NCBI GenBank assembly: GCA_019095985.1
Contig: CM032666.1
Span: 2,802,146-2,866,145, forward strand
Reading direction: 5' to 3'
From: Streblospio benedicti
Taxonomy: Eukaryota; Annelida; Polychaeta; Spionida; Spionidae
DNA: 64,000 bases
The translations under genes and the position numbers were made by a program. The notes below the pieces were generated by a model. The model saw nothing but the letters and a program-made list of their open reading frames with translations. It was not told the DNA's origin and did no database searches. Positions 49,284 through 59,962 of the stretch are shown here, piece after piece. Positions within the stretch are counted from its first letter, which is position 1, and every line of letters starts with the position of its first letter.

Positions 49284-51036
49284 GTTCGTGCGCTGCACGA
49301 CATTCCACGGCTTATGCCACACGTCCGCTGCCGTGTCCCCGAGGCGCCGGCTCCGCGCGCTGTGGTTCCTGCTCTTCACGGCCGCCACGGTCGCCGCCCT
49401 AGTCCAGATCACCCTCGTGCTGCGCGTCTACCTCACCAGCCCCGTCAGTGTCGACATCAAGGTGGGTGAGCGGGGAGGGGCTCGGTCAAACATAGCATGT
49501 GTGCGCTGCGGTGCTTGTGGGTGGGTAGTTTTATAGGATAAAGCAGGTTTACGTATAGACTTCACCAAAAATAACTATTCCCGATTTGTTTTGTGTATAT
49601 AGCTTTCAAAATGTGATATTGACAATGACACGAGTTGATTAGTGTGGGTTTTCCCCGCCAGGTGGTGTACGCGTCTGTCGACTTCCCCGCCGTCACCTTC
49701 TGCAACATGAACAACATGCGCAGGTCACAGGTGGTGCTGGGGGGTGAGGAGCTCATAGGGGTGCTCGCGGTGAGTACTCAGCCCGTAGACCCCCTCACAG
49801 TGAATACTCAGCTCATATACTTACTGTGAGTACTCGGTTGAAGGAGCAGACTGTTTTACGTTATCTTGATTAACTGTGTGGTGACATGGTTTGTACTTTG
49901 CAATATCTTTAGAATATGCATAGTAGGTAAAAATAGCAATTGTTTAACCAGTCACTCCATCTACAGGTTCTTTTAGACTTCGTTCTCGAGGGGCACGTGC
50001 ATCTGACGGCATGGAAATATTTGGGGCAAGGTACAGATACGTTTCAGTGGCACCACCGAGCGGAGGTTCATATCTCTTCATCTGTCTCCATATCAATCCA
50101 CCTCTCTGGATCTCTCACCATATTTCTTTATCTCTCTCCAGCTCTCTTTACCATTCGCCGTCTATATGTTTCTTTCTCTAACTCTCACCACCTCTCTTCA
50201 TCTCCTTCCAACTCTCTTCGTCTCCCTCCACCTTTCTTTACCTCTCACCATCTATCTTGATCTCACTCCATCTCTAATCCACCTCTATCAATCTCTCTTC
50301 ATCTCTTTCCATATCTCTCTATGTCTCTCATTCCCTCTCCCCATATCACACCATCTCTCTCTCCATTCCTCAACATCTCTATCTCTCTCACTCCCTCTCA
50401 CAATTTCTCACGCCTTCTCTCCAACTATCCGTCTCTCCAACTCTCTCCATCTCTCTCACACACAATTATAATCAGTATAGCAAGTTAACCAGGTACACCT
50501 GACTTGCCTAGGAGATAAAGAGCGCGGAACAGGCAGCGGTGACGGGCGATGCCATCACAAGACGCCGTAGACGGAGGAAAGTCCCAGACGGCAACATGGC
50601 AGCACCACGTGACTCCGTGACGTCAACACACGCGGACGTCAACCATCCAATGACAGCTTCTGATTTCAATTCTGGTTCTGGTTCCAAAAACCCGGGTAAG
50701 AAGTTAACCGACTTATCGCCATTAACCGATGAGTACTTTGTTTGTGACGCTGGGGATAGAAGTGAAGCCAGTGGGCGTGGTGGTTTCTATGGTCAGAAAG
50801 GGTTTTCATTAATGGATGGTCCATCAGATATTGATATTGCTGAATGGATGGCTGAAATCCTAGTACATATAGATCTGAAGGGAAGTGAAGTAGGGGGAAT
50901 TGAAAAGAACGAAGATGAAACTGAACTAGTAGAAAGGAAGCATAATATCTTCATTGATTGTAAATATATCAATATACTATTGATAAATGTACAAACATAT
51001 AATGTTCCACCATTGTTAGATATAAAGATAGTATAA
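49284..51036 (+). CDS. second DEG/ENaC channel subunit, 5' part
   Basis: Exon 49284-49461 reads FVRCTTFHGLCHTSA (family His-Gly motif), then TM1 (LWFLLFTAATVAALVQITLV) and YLTSPVSVDIK. Exon 49662-49769 gives VVYASVDFPAVTFCNMNNMR, the usual segment after TM1. An exon from 50512 (EIKSAEQAAVTGD) continues with RRRRRRK, a Ser/Asp-rich stretch and DIAEWMAEILVHIDL; its frame is open to a stop at 51034, so its true donor is unknown. The initiating exon is not seen, and the second membrane helix and Cys-rich core were not found before 53.6 kb. The gene is partial, interrupted by the insert at 51060-52020, or continued outside. It lies on the same strand as the 27.8 kb channel. Confidence 0.7.
50080..50465. 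repeat. (CTCTCCATCT)n-like pyrimidine satellite
   Basis: About 385 bases of imperfect CTCTC-CA/TT-TCT repeats on the plus strand, upstream of the third channel exon. Open frames over it are repeat artefacts. Confidence 0.9.
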
Positions 51037-51059
51037 ACAAAGTCAGTCCTACGCTTCAT

Positions 51060-52020
51060 CGCCCACAAGTGGATGGGTGTTACGCTCAAGGCCACGAAAC
51101 ACCCGGCACGCCGGTGTGCACGATCCTCGACTAGGCCTATTACCAACCTTACGCACTTCTCATTATGTCATTCTATTGGTTCCACGTGCAACCACAACGC
51201 TCGTCTTGGGCCTGGTCGGCATTGTACACCAGGTTTCACCAAGGGCCCCTTCGATAGGGGACGTCCCATTGATGTTGACAGGCACGTTACTACGGATTTC
51301 CCCAGTTACTATGCCACGCGACATTGGCACATTGAGGGAGACTAGCCACAGGTTAGCCTCAGGCGGGAGATAGTTGAATTAGAACCAACCCTACTACCAG
51401 ACAAGTTGTCTACAATAGAACTAAGCTCGAATGGATCTTTCCCAGTACCGCAATGTACTGGTTCACTTGGCATACACTTGGCCTTCAAAGGCCTTAGTAA
51501 GAAGATGACAAAGTCCTACAAGGTGTGTGTAACAAGGGGGACACAATTCCTAACCCAGTGCATTCTTACACAGTGGATGACTTACTAAGACACTAGTTTC
51601 GTTTCAATAGTGACATAGCAACGTATCATATAACAATTGTGCCCCACAAGGGAACCAGTCTAGAGTAGACATCCTGGGGGTCATAGCCAGCCGTCAGGTC
51701 CATGATTATCTCTGGGGTGTTTGGTTACAAGGACGTGAATGTGAGAGAAAGACTGATAAAGAAGGAGGTGGGGGACAGACCGCCAGGAGGGATATGGGGT
51801 TACAAGAAATTGGGATGTAGGGGNNNNNNNNNNNNNNNNNNNNNNNNNNNNNNNNNNNNNNNNNNNNNNNNNNNNNNNNNNNNNNNNNNNNNNNNNNNNN
51901 NNNNNNNNNNNNNNNNNNNNNNNACGAGGTACCGAAACCACCTTGGTGCACCAGGGGGATAATATCCCCAGCTATATTCGGCATAATTGTGAAGGTATTA
52001 CCGACTACGTTGTCGTCTAA
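51060..52020 (+). other. unidentified broken coding remnant
   Basis: Coding-like text in more than one frame: a hydrophobic start TTTLVLGLVGIVHQVS, then SIGDVPLMLTGTLLRISPVT and, further on, several short pieces with Asn-linked glycosylation-like NVS and NGS sites. It contains the 51824-51923 gap and several breaks. It resembles a secreted or surface glycoprotein remnant. I cannot name the family, and it may be a mobile-element or host fossil. Placement between exons of the channel gene suggests an insertion. Confidence 0.4.
51824..51923. other. assembly gap (100 N)
   Basis: Exactly 100 N inside the broken coding remnant. Confidence 0.95.
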
Positions 52021-52127
52021 CTAATTAATTAACTCTTAAGCCTTTGACATTCTAATACCACACCGTGTCATAATATTCAACCCAGACAAAAAGTTTGTGT
52101 GTTTTATGCAAAATATATTGAATTCTA

Positions 52128-52246
52128 GGAACAACAAGTGCAATGGTTCACCAGCGGGCTCGGAGTGAATCGAACGTTTTTGAAAGGGCATCCTCACCAC
52201 AAGACAGACGAACGGCTATTCCAGCAGATGGTGGTTATGCGAGCAG
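52128..52246 (+). CDS. candidate internal exon, unassigned
   Basis: Acceptor TTCTAG, open frame EQQVQWFTSGLGVNRTFLKG then HHKTDERLFQQMVVMRAA, and donor GCAGCAG|GTGTGA. It may be an exon of the second DEG/ENaC gene, being on the same strand and at a fitting distance, but I see no diagnostic motif. Confidence 0.35.
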
Positions 52247-52329
52247 CAGGTGTGAGGCTTTACAAAGATATAAACTTTAGTTCCGCGTGCACGGTCCACA
52301 CACTCATCTTGTAATGAACCCCTTCACTA

Positions 52330-53660
52330 TTTCTTATTAAGCAATGTATCGCCATCCCACCTGTGCAGAGGCAGGTCGTGGTGGACGCGTGCACAGGTCC
52401 ATCCGCTTGCCTCCACGCCTACCCCCGTTTCTTACCACCTCACCACCACGCTGAAGTCCACTTTGTTCTGCTTCAATGTGCTTCACTCTGCTAGCAAAAC
52501 AAAACAAAATGTTATCACCTTGGAAGCATTTTTTGATTTGGAGAGATGTGGAGGGGATTCGATTCATTTTATTGATTGGGATCCCGCAAGGCTACACCAG
52601 ACATCCAACGGAACCGCTTGGCCCCGCACACGAGATCTGCAAGCTTCCGCGAGTTTTTCTCTTGCCTGCTTTGCTAGTTCCCTGCTTTGTCGACATTTAA
52701 ATTTGTGAGTACGTTGTGTTGGCGGTTGCGTTGTGATAATGTAGCACCGATTTTTACATCTTCTCGATTCCATGCTGACCCTTGCGGAGATGTCAATTTC
52801 TCAGCTAGACTGTCAAATATAAATGCCCAGCCGTAAATTGTGACAGCCTTAAATTGTGACCGGCCATAATTTACGTTCATGTAACTTGTTATCGGGCACA
52901 GCAAAATAGTCTAACTGCCGTAAAATGTTAACACCGTAAAGGGTAATCGATTACACGACGCATTGGACTACTGATCCCCTCTCAAGCATTCACGACCGGC
53001 TTTCGTCATCGTTAGCCTATGGAGCAACTAGAGAGCTCTCACATAACACCACAATGGTCTATCTATCATCATCACCACCTGGCCCACGCCTCGTCAAATT
53101 TGGACCTCAGGTGGGGTCTCATGCCGAGAAGCTGAGTGGAAGGACACAATGAAGATGCAAAATTAAACCCCTTCATTCTCGGACATTTGTCAACGTATTT
53201 TGAAGTATGATACGTGAAACGGGATCTACTCTTTACGAGCTTTCTATTAGTGACAGTCTGAATGATACATGTGAGATTCATGAGCGTGATTACAATTGAA
53301 GGTGGTAGCATTTTGAGGCAGCTAGACCATTTTTGGAGGTCGTATATCATAACCGGTCCCAAATTTACGTTGGCCATATTTTACGGTCAAACACCCCTCA
53401 GCAGTGGCCAAAGCAAAGGTGGACGATACTAAGTGACTTTATGCATAGATGGAATGTGTTTGTTTTTTTTAATCTGCTTTCGCAAAGCGCTTTCTTTTTG
53501 TTGCCTTTGTTTTTAAAGCCACGTTGTTATATAATTGTGGAATTTACAAACCTTTCTATATGTTTCCTATGCATTATTGAATCATCAAAATGTAAAAAGA
53601 GATGCACAATGGGCTTGTCAAGGTTTGTATGTTGTCACAAATTCTCTTCCATTTTTTCAG
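52330..53660. other. intergenic, no supported gene
   Basis: Overlapping open frames on both strands at 52337-52773 have no family signal. Phrases GCCGTAAATTGTGACAG and GGCCATAATTTACG (52831-52880) are repeat-like. Nothing else was recognised. Confidence 0.4.
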
Positions 53661-56212
53661 ACGTCGTTCCTTTGGTGAGGTTGAGGCTACCGACACTGAA
53701 AGTGAATTTGGGTTTCCCTCAAGACGACCCAAATTGCAGACGAAAGCTATGCAATGCCAGCAGAGAGCTAAGTACAAGGGATCCAAGAGAAAAATGAAAA
53801 ATATCAGAATAGATAAGAATAAAGTTGAATTTGGCCAGGATTTCAAAATGTCGGTCTTTGTTTCAAAGAATTCGTTTGATGTTCCTGTGGATATGTCTTA
53901 TGGTACCAGTTACAACGAAAAGGACAGGTGGGACTTGATGAACAGAAACTTGCTGTCTGAAGTCTTTGTGTTCCAACCACTCAGTACTAAGTTAAACCAA
54001 ACATTGCAAATCACGCTTCCACTGAGAGGAAGTGGAAGAACTTACAGCAGAAATGATATCAAACTAATGAATAGTGATGATGAACTTGGAAGTGTTTTGA
54101 ACTGGAATGAGAGTAATCTAGAGTTTAGTCTGAATGGATTTGGGGAGTCCGTTTCTCTCTCACTGGAAAAGTTTTGTCACCTCGTTGTGGTGGAGTGTTC
54201 AAGCAAGTGTTTCTGGCTGACAGGCTATTACAGGTATACTAATGTTCTAAAATTACATAGTAGACATTCAATTACGAAAGAGAGCCTTACGCGTGTACGT
54301 ATTTTTTTCCAGATATAGTCCTCGAAGCTGTAAATGCGTATTGACGCTCATTCTTTCGCAGACAGAGAATGAAAATAAGATTATGGTATTTGCTTGTTAT
54401 GTGTTCCTTTAATACATGGATATTTCAGTTATTTCATTTACTAATATGATTTATAGATTTATTTTTATAGCCAGTTTAGATATTAGTTTATGTTCTCTTT
54501 GTCCACATTAGGTTGGTGAGACAGAAATCCCAGGGTTTCCTAGAAGTGTTTGTATTGATAGAAGTGGCAATCCCGTTAAACTCGGAATACGAAATTTAGA
54601 ACAATGGGAAAGGTTTTCAAAATATGACACGTATGTAAGTATAGCCTACCTAACAGCTTTTTCATCGATATTCATTCACAGTAAAATAACTGTGATAGCC
54701 ATGACATATGATAAAACAATCCATGTTTTAACTATGTAAGTACATATGAATTGTTCTTACCGGCTACTTGTATTTATATTTTTAATGGAGTGTAGGAAAT
54801 AAGTTATCAGGAACTCCAGCAGCTTCCTCATGCCCCTGTTAGGAAGGAATTTACAATGAAAAAAACAGAGGCAATGTCACAAGATTGTATTGATATTAGT
54901 TGTGAAATATTTCTGGAACAACCCGGTATCACCAACATGTCGGCAAACATTGATTTAGACTACGAATACCACGTGAGTAATTCCCAGTCTGACAGTCACG
55001 AATATTCATCACAAAATTTTGAGTTCTCTGTAGGGTATAAGAAATATTCAAATGAGAAAACTTGTCTCGACTTTGTAAGTTGTCCCTACTTAAAAAGTGT
55101 GGCAAATACCAATTGGCTTTCTACTGCATTCTTTTGATAACAGAATATTATATTACCACTGTAAATAAAGAGATCTTCAACAATTTTGCAGCTTTTGGAG
55201 TCTTGTAATAAAAGAGGGAGTGTTGCGACAAGTTCAACAATGACTATCTGCAGTTTTCCGTCACTCTTTCCAAGGGGTGCAAAGGTGTCTGAAAAAATGA
55301 CCACCCCACAGGACTACCCTACTGCACATCAAAATGCCTTTGACCCCACAGAGGGTCAAGAGAAGTACAGAAGTTCGATGCGTTTGAAATTGGCATCTCA
55401 AACTGAAAGTGTATCTAATGCTGAACAAACCAGACGGTAATACTATGATTATACCATTGTCCGATTTAAACGTTATATCTGCTAAAGTTTTGTTGTTCTT
55501 TTCTGCTACACAGATCTCAAATAAATTACCAAAAGTTTTGATATGTGTTACATCTTTTTCATTTTCCTAATCCAATTCCTTTGATGTTTGAGTAGCAGCT
55601 ACACACAAAACACAAGAGTTATTTTGATTCTACTGTTGTTATATCAAGTATTTGACACTCCTGGTCTAACTGAAGAGTCGCTTTCTTTATAGAAGTGTTT
55701 TTAATTGGACGTTTTACAATATTTCAATCAGAATGAAAATAAACACACATAAAACTAATACAACCATAGTATTGAGTAAATGTACATCACCTCATCCATA
55801 TGACGTCTAATCTAATAATCTTCCATATAGCAGGCAGACCCACAACACCCCGCAACTCTACCCAGACCCTCGCCCTCCCCAGCACATCATGGATGGCAGG
55901 CTGCACCCCAAAATCCCACAAAACCTAACTGTGCCCCCGGGACTGGATCCTGATGATGAACAACACAGATTAGAGCTTTTCCACCACTCCAGGGAGTTCT
56001 GGTCATTGGAGCGTGGCGACTCCCAACGGAGCTCCCAAACAGTCTCCAGCAGCCTGACCGTGCAGAATGCTTATGAGTCCACTGACTCGGCTGCATCAAG
56101 TTTCAAAAGGTCTCCTCCATTCACCAACAAGCAGAGGCAGCGGCTCACCAAGCCAGGAATCGGTCGTCCAATCCAAGCTACGCCAAGCATGAAAGTGTCT
56201 AACGAGTTTTAA
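53661..56212 (+). CDS. unrecognised five-exon gene with one frame break
   Basis: Exons 53661-54233, 54512-54634, 54796-55074, 55192-55436 and 55831-56212 have good splice sites. Exon 1 (RRSFGEVEATD..., VEFGQDFKMSVFVSKNSFDV ..., FCHLVVVECSSKCFWLTGYY) ends phase 2. Read on from that, exon 2 gives RLVRQKSQGFLEVFVLIEVA then stops near 54598; exon 3 instead needs the frame ending NLEQWERFSKYDTY. The summed length is one base short of a multiple of three, so one base appears missing in exon 2. Exons 3-5 are polar, Ser/Gln/Pro-rich, and end MKVSNEF. The 5' start is upstream and not found. No membrane segment or known domain recognised; exons 1-2 look like beta-strand-rich folded sequence and the rest disordered. 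Confidence 0.6.
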
Positions 56213-58110
56213 TGATGCTGATAGGGCACTGTGCATCAATTATACTATTCAAACGTGTTATCTAACTCTGCTGAACGGATTGTGAGTGTTGTGTATTAAA
56301 TCTGAGCCTTGCAGTATTGTAATATTTTCTCCAAAACTGTAATATACCTTTTAGTGTAAGAACTTTCCTTACTATTAGACCAGATTCACGTGTGTGCTAC
56401 CCGTTACATGGACAGGCGGTTATTTCAGTGTTCACCTTTAGAGACTGTGACCGGTTACCCCTATTTTCACTATTTGCTTCATAAAATTTTGCATAAACCT
56501 GTTATTACCTACACAACAAGTTGTGATTCGTAAGAATTGAAGCAATAATAAGAGAGAAAATCGAATCTTAGGAAAACACCTAAAATAACCTTTCTTGTGG
56601 CCTTAAAATCGCCTGAGTAAATCGTCTGAGTGTGAACACACGTGAACACATGTAAACATATGTCGGCAGACTCTGTCATCGCATGAAGTGGATAGTGTTT
56701 AGCACATAGGCGTGCGTTTATTCTGTTAAATATCTCCAAAGACAATGGAATAGTGATTTTATAGTTATGAAATATTAATTTCAATAACAATTAACAGTTA
56801 CACAGACAATACAGGAAATTTCAGTAAATATTAGAACAAGTGCGTTAATGTAACATATGAAACACGTCACAACAGCTACACGACAGCATCAAGTGCATCG
56901 GTTTTTAAGATAAAAATACACAGAAACATTAGAATCAACGACCTATATGTAAAGGCCACTATTTGGGTTGCACGTACAGGTCGGTTTCGGATGGTGAATA
57001 TTAGGTATTAAGGTGGGAATGAACAAGTTTTTATTGATATTTAATGATTACCATTGTAAAGTTTAACGTGTGCAGATGTCAATAAAAAAAATCCTTCATG
57101 TCGCCTCGCTCGTTTGAGATTTATGAGTCAAAAACGCGAGGCATGTGTGAACAGACGAATTACATAGAGCTGAATACAAGATTTTACTATTACCATTACA
57201 AATACTGCTCCAAAATGTTTTGGAGCTATATATTTGCATCATATGGAAAGATCTTATCAAAAACTTTTTAAAAAGTATAAAATTGATGTAGGTTACCTCC
57301 CGTTTAAAAAAGATATTTAATATTTTATGTCATAAAAATCCATTAAACTAGAGTTAAATGCGAAACATAATTTTAAGTATAATATTATATGTTTTCACAA
57401 CAAAATATAACAGGAAGTAAAGATTGTCTACTTAGACAGGTAACAAACACTCTTCACAACAGCTGATCACAGCTGATTATAGTTGTTAGAGTGGATGTAA
57501 ACATAATGCACCCCTTTACTGTCCATAACCACCTTAAGTGCATGTGTAAACATTCTATTGCGCCAGGCATATATTATAAAATATATACCCTCGAATTTCG
57601 GCTACAAACCAATCAGAATGCATGATTTAGGGGTATGTCACTGAGCAAGTAATAGAATGTGCCATTGTAATCATTATACTCCATACATGTTACAAAGCGG
57701 TATGTGACAACTTAACAAGCTCGATGGTGCAAGAAATTAACGGGCATTCACTTCCAATGACTCTAGCAGACGATAAGTAATCTATTGCTCAAAGGCAGTC
57801 TGTGTGGGCTGAATGCTGTGTTATTTTTTCGGTTTATTTGTAGCCTCAATGCCTCATCAGCCGAGTCTTCTTAGTAGGTACTGATTTAACCTACGTGTAC
57901 AGTATTCGGCTTCACCATACTGGATAGTTGAGCAATTCTCATCGCATTTGCTACATTTGCATGCTATCCCTGTCTTTGTGTTTATTTTATCTTCAAATCA
58001 GGTAACTGCATGTTTATATTATTATCATCATCATTATTGTGATGTAATGGTAGGATTAAAGAGATTTGCAAAGGTTGTCATAATTCTATATAAAACTAGT
58101 CGATGACTGT
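56213..58110. other. intergenic, nothing recognised
   Basis: AT-rich spacer with 3' UTR of the preceding gene. No exon, RNA gene or repeat boundary seen. Confidence 0.4.
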
Positions 58111-58119
58111 ATTGTAAAG

Positions 58120-58885
58120 AAAGTGACTCGGGTGGCACTGATGTCACGCAGGTGTCAGACTGCTTGGGAAATGTTCGGGGATAAATGCTCGATTAAAAAG
58201 GATATGACAGCAATAGACATGTATCAAGTGCTGCCCCAAGGTTGCCAAAGTGGACAGAGTCTGATTCATAAGGGATTATAAACTGGCCGAGTTTCAGAAT
58301 GTCTCTAAGACGTCAGGACGATTGGCTTAATGTACCATTCACTGCAGCCGAATCACTTTCTTTTCATGCATAGTCATCGACCAGTTTTATACACAATCCA
58401 CATGTATGACTAGTCTGGTGACTATACAGTTTACTATGTGTCAGATCTACCAAGTTAAAGAGTTAAGTGGAAGGGAAGTTACCCACCTGGGTATTTGAAC
58501 AAAAGAAGCAGTTGAGTGTATGGAGCCATGTGGGATGGTCGTAGTGTGGTCAAGCCAGAGAGTTCTCCAGGCTCTCGGTCGATGTTAGGCAACTATGTGG
58601 GATGTGTATAAACGGGAATAATTCCTGAGCTTGATCTCAATCCTGCCACTGTGCCACAAGTATATGGAACCCCCTCCCTTTCTCTCCGATAGGTTCATGG
58701 CGACCAAACATGTGTCATGGGTCGGGTGACCCTGGTGTCATGTACATGTCAGACTGCTTGGGAAAGGGTAGATGACACAAGATAGGACAGCAATAGACAT
58801 GTATCAAGTGCCACCTAAAGATAGGCAAGTGGGCATAGCCTACTCCATACAGTATTATAAGCTGCCCAAGTTCGAAAATGTAGAC
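58120..58885 (+). repeat. dispersed direct repeat, two copies of about 180 bp
   Basis: 58130-58310 and 58710-58880 share GTCAGACTGCTTGGGAAA, GACAGCAATAGACATGTATC and AAGTGC, and end in TTATAAACTGGCC / TTATAAGCTGCCC. Orientation is the same, with about 400 bp between. Non-coding; family unknown. Confidence 0.75.
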
Positions 58886-59149
58886 CCGTTCACAGAGGGC
58901 CCGTAGGCCACACACATCCCGTATGCCCTTTTTTGTTCTATTTATTTTTTAATATGTAGCATTCAAATAAGTACTAAATAATATTACTACCATGAGCCCT
59001 ATTGGTTTCCCGGTGCCAAAATATAAAAAGGAAATTTCTAGTAAGATTAAATGTAGATATACAAACGATTATACGGGATGTGTGTGAAGTGCTCTAGTGC
59101 TCTATCTAAGCCGTCAGGCTAAGTAAATTCCAAGTAAAGAACAGCTAAG

Positions 59150-59650
59150 TGAGCGTTCACAATTGACGTCAACCCTGGAGGGGGGGGGGTGTCAGCAAAA
59201 ATTGACGGGGGGCGGTCACACCAAAAGTTGACGGTGTGGGAGACCTGCATTAAGGATATATCAAAGTTAAATTGATATTTATGGTTGTAGTATAAAGAAT
59301 TGAGATACAATAAATGCTTTGTATTTGATGGAATGTTTGGTCATAAATGATATCATCATATATATTACCAATGAAACGCAATTGTTGTATGAAATAACCT
59401 GACAAAACTGTACACCGATTCAACTTCAATAAGGTATATCCTAAATTTTGGCTAGATTAGGTGGTTATCTGAGGGGTTTGGGGTTTGGGTGAGGATGTCA
59501 TGAAATTGACATCATCGGCATAGTTGACAGGGCTGTGTCCTCAACTTGACTTGTTTGGGGGGGGGGGGGGGGGGTGAGGGTGAAGTTGACGAAGGGGGGG
59601 GGGGGGTCAGAAATTGCCAAAATGTGGTTGATGACAATTGTGAACGCTCC
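59150..59650. mobile_element. G-rich 0.5 kb MITE with GAGCGTTCACAATTG ends
   Basis: GAGCGTTCACAATTG at 59151-59165 is inverted as CAATTGTGAACGCTC ending at 59649. CTAAG lies just outside both ends (59144-59148, 59651-59655). The interior has TTGACGG and TTGACGAAG phrases and long G runs (59181, 59557, 59596). Non-coding. Confidence 0.8.
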
Positions 59651-59962
59651 CTAAGAAGAGTGTGGTGTGTAAGAAAATAGCGGAATACCAAGAGCGGCCC
59701 AAGTAAACACATGATACGACCCATTCAAATGCGGTGAGCTGAAACAACATGACATGTGCTTAGTGCAAATAATTAGATCTTGTGAAAGTATTTCATGGCT
59801 ATGAACATTTATATGGGTGCACATTTAGGACACAGGTTACACTACCACATTATGTTATCATACTCAAATAGACTTGTAGGCTTTGCGAAAGTGCAGCATA
59901 CCATCAGCACAGATAAAGTATGCTTAGTGAAGTTTTCATCAAAACAATTATATTTGCAAGAA

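Noticed and set aside
50080-50471. Leu/Ser-rich plus-strand frames
   Set aside because: Products of the CTCTC satellite.
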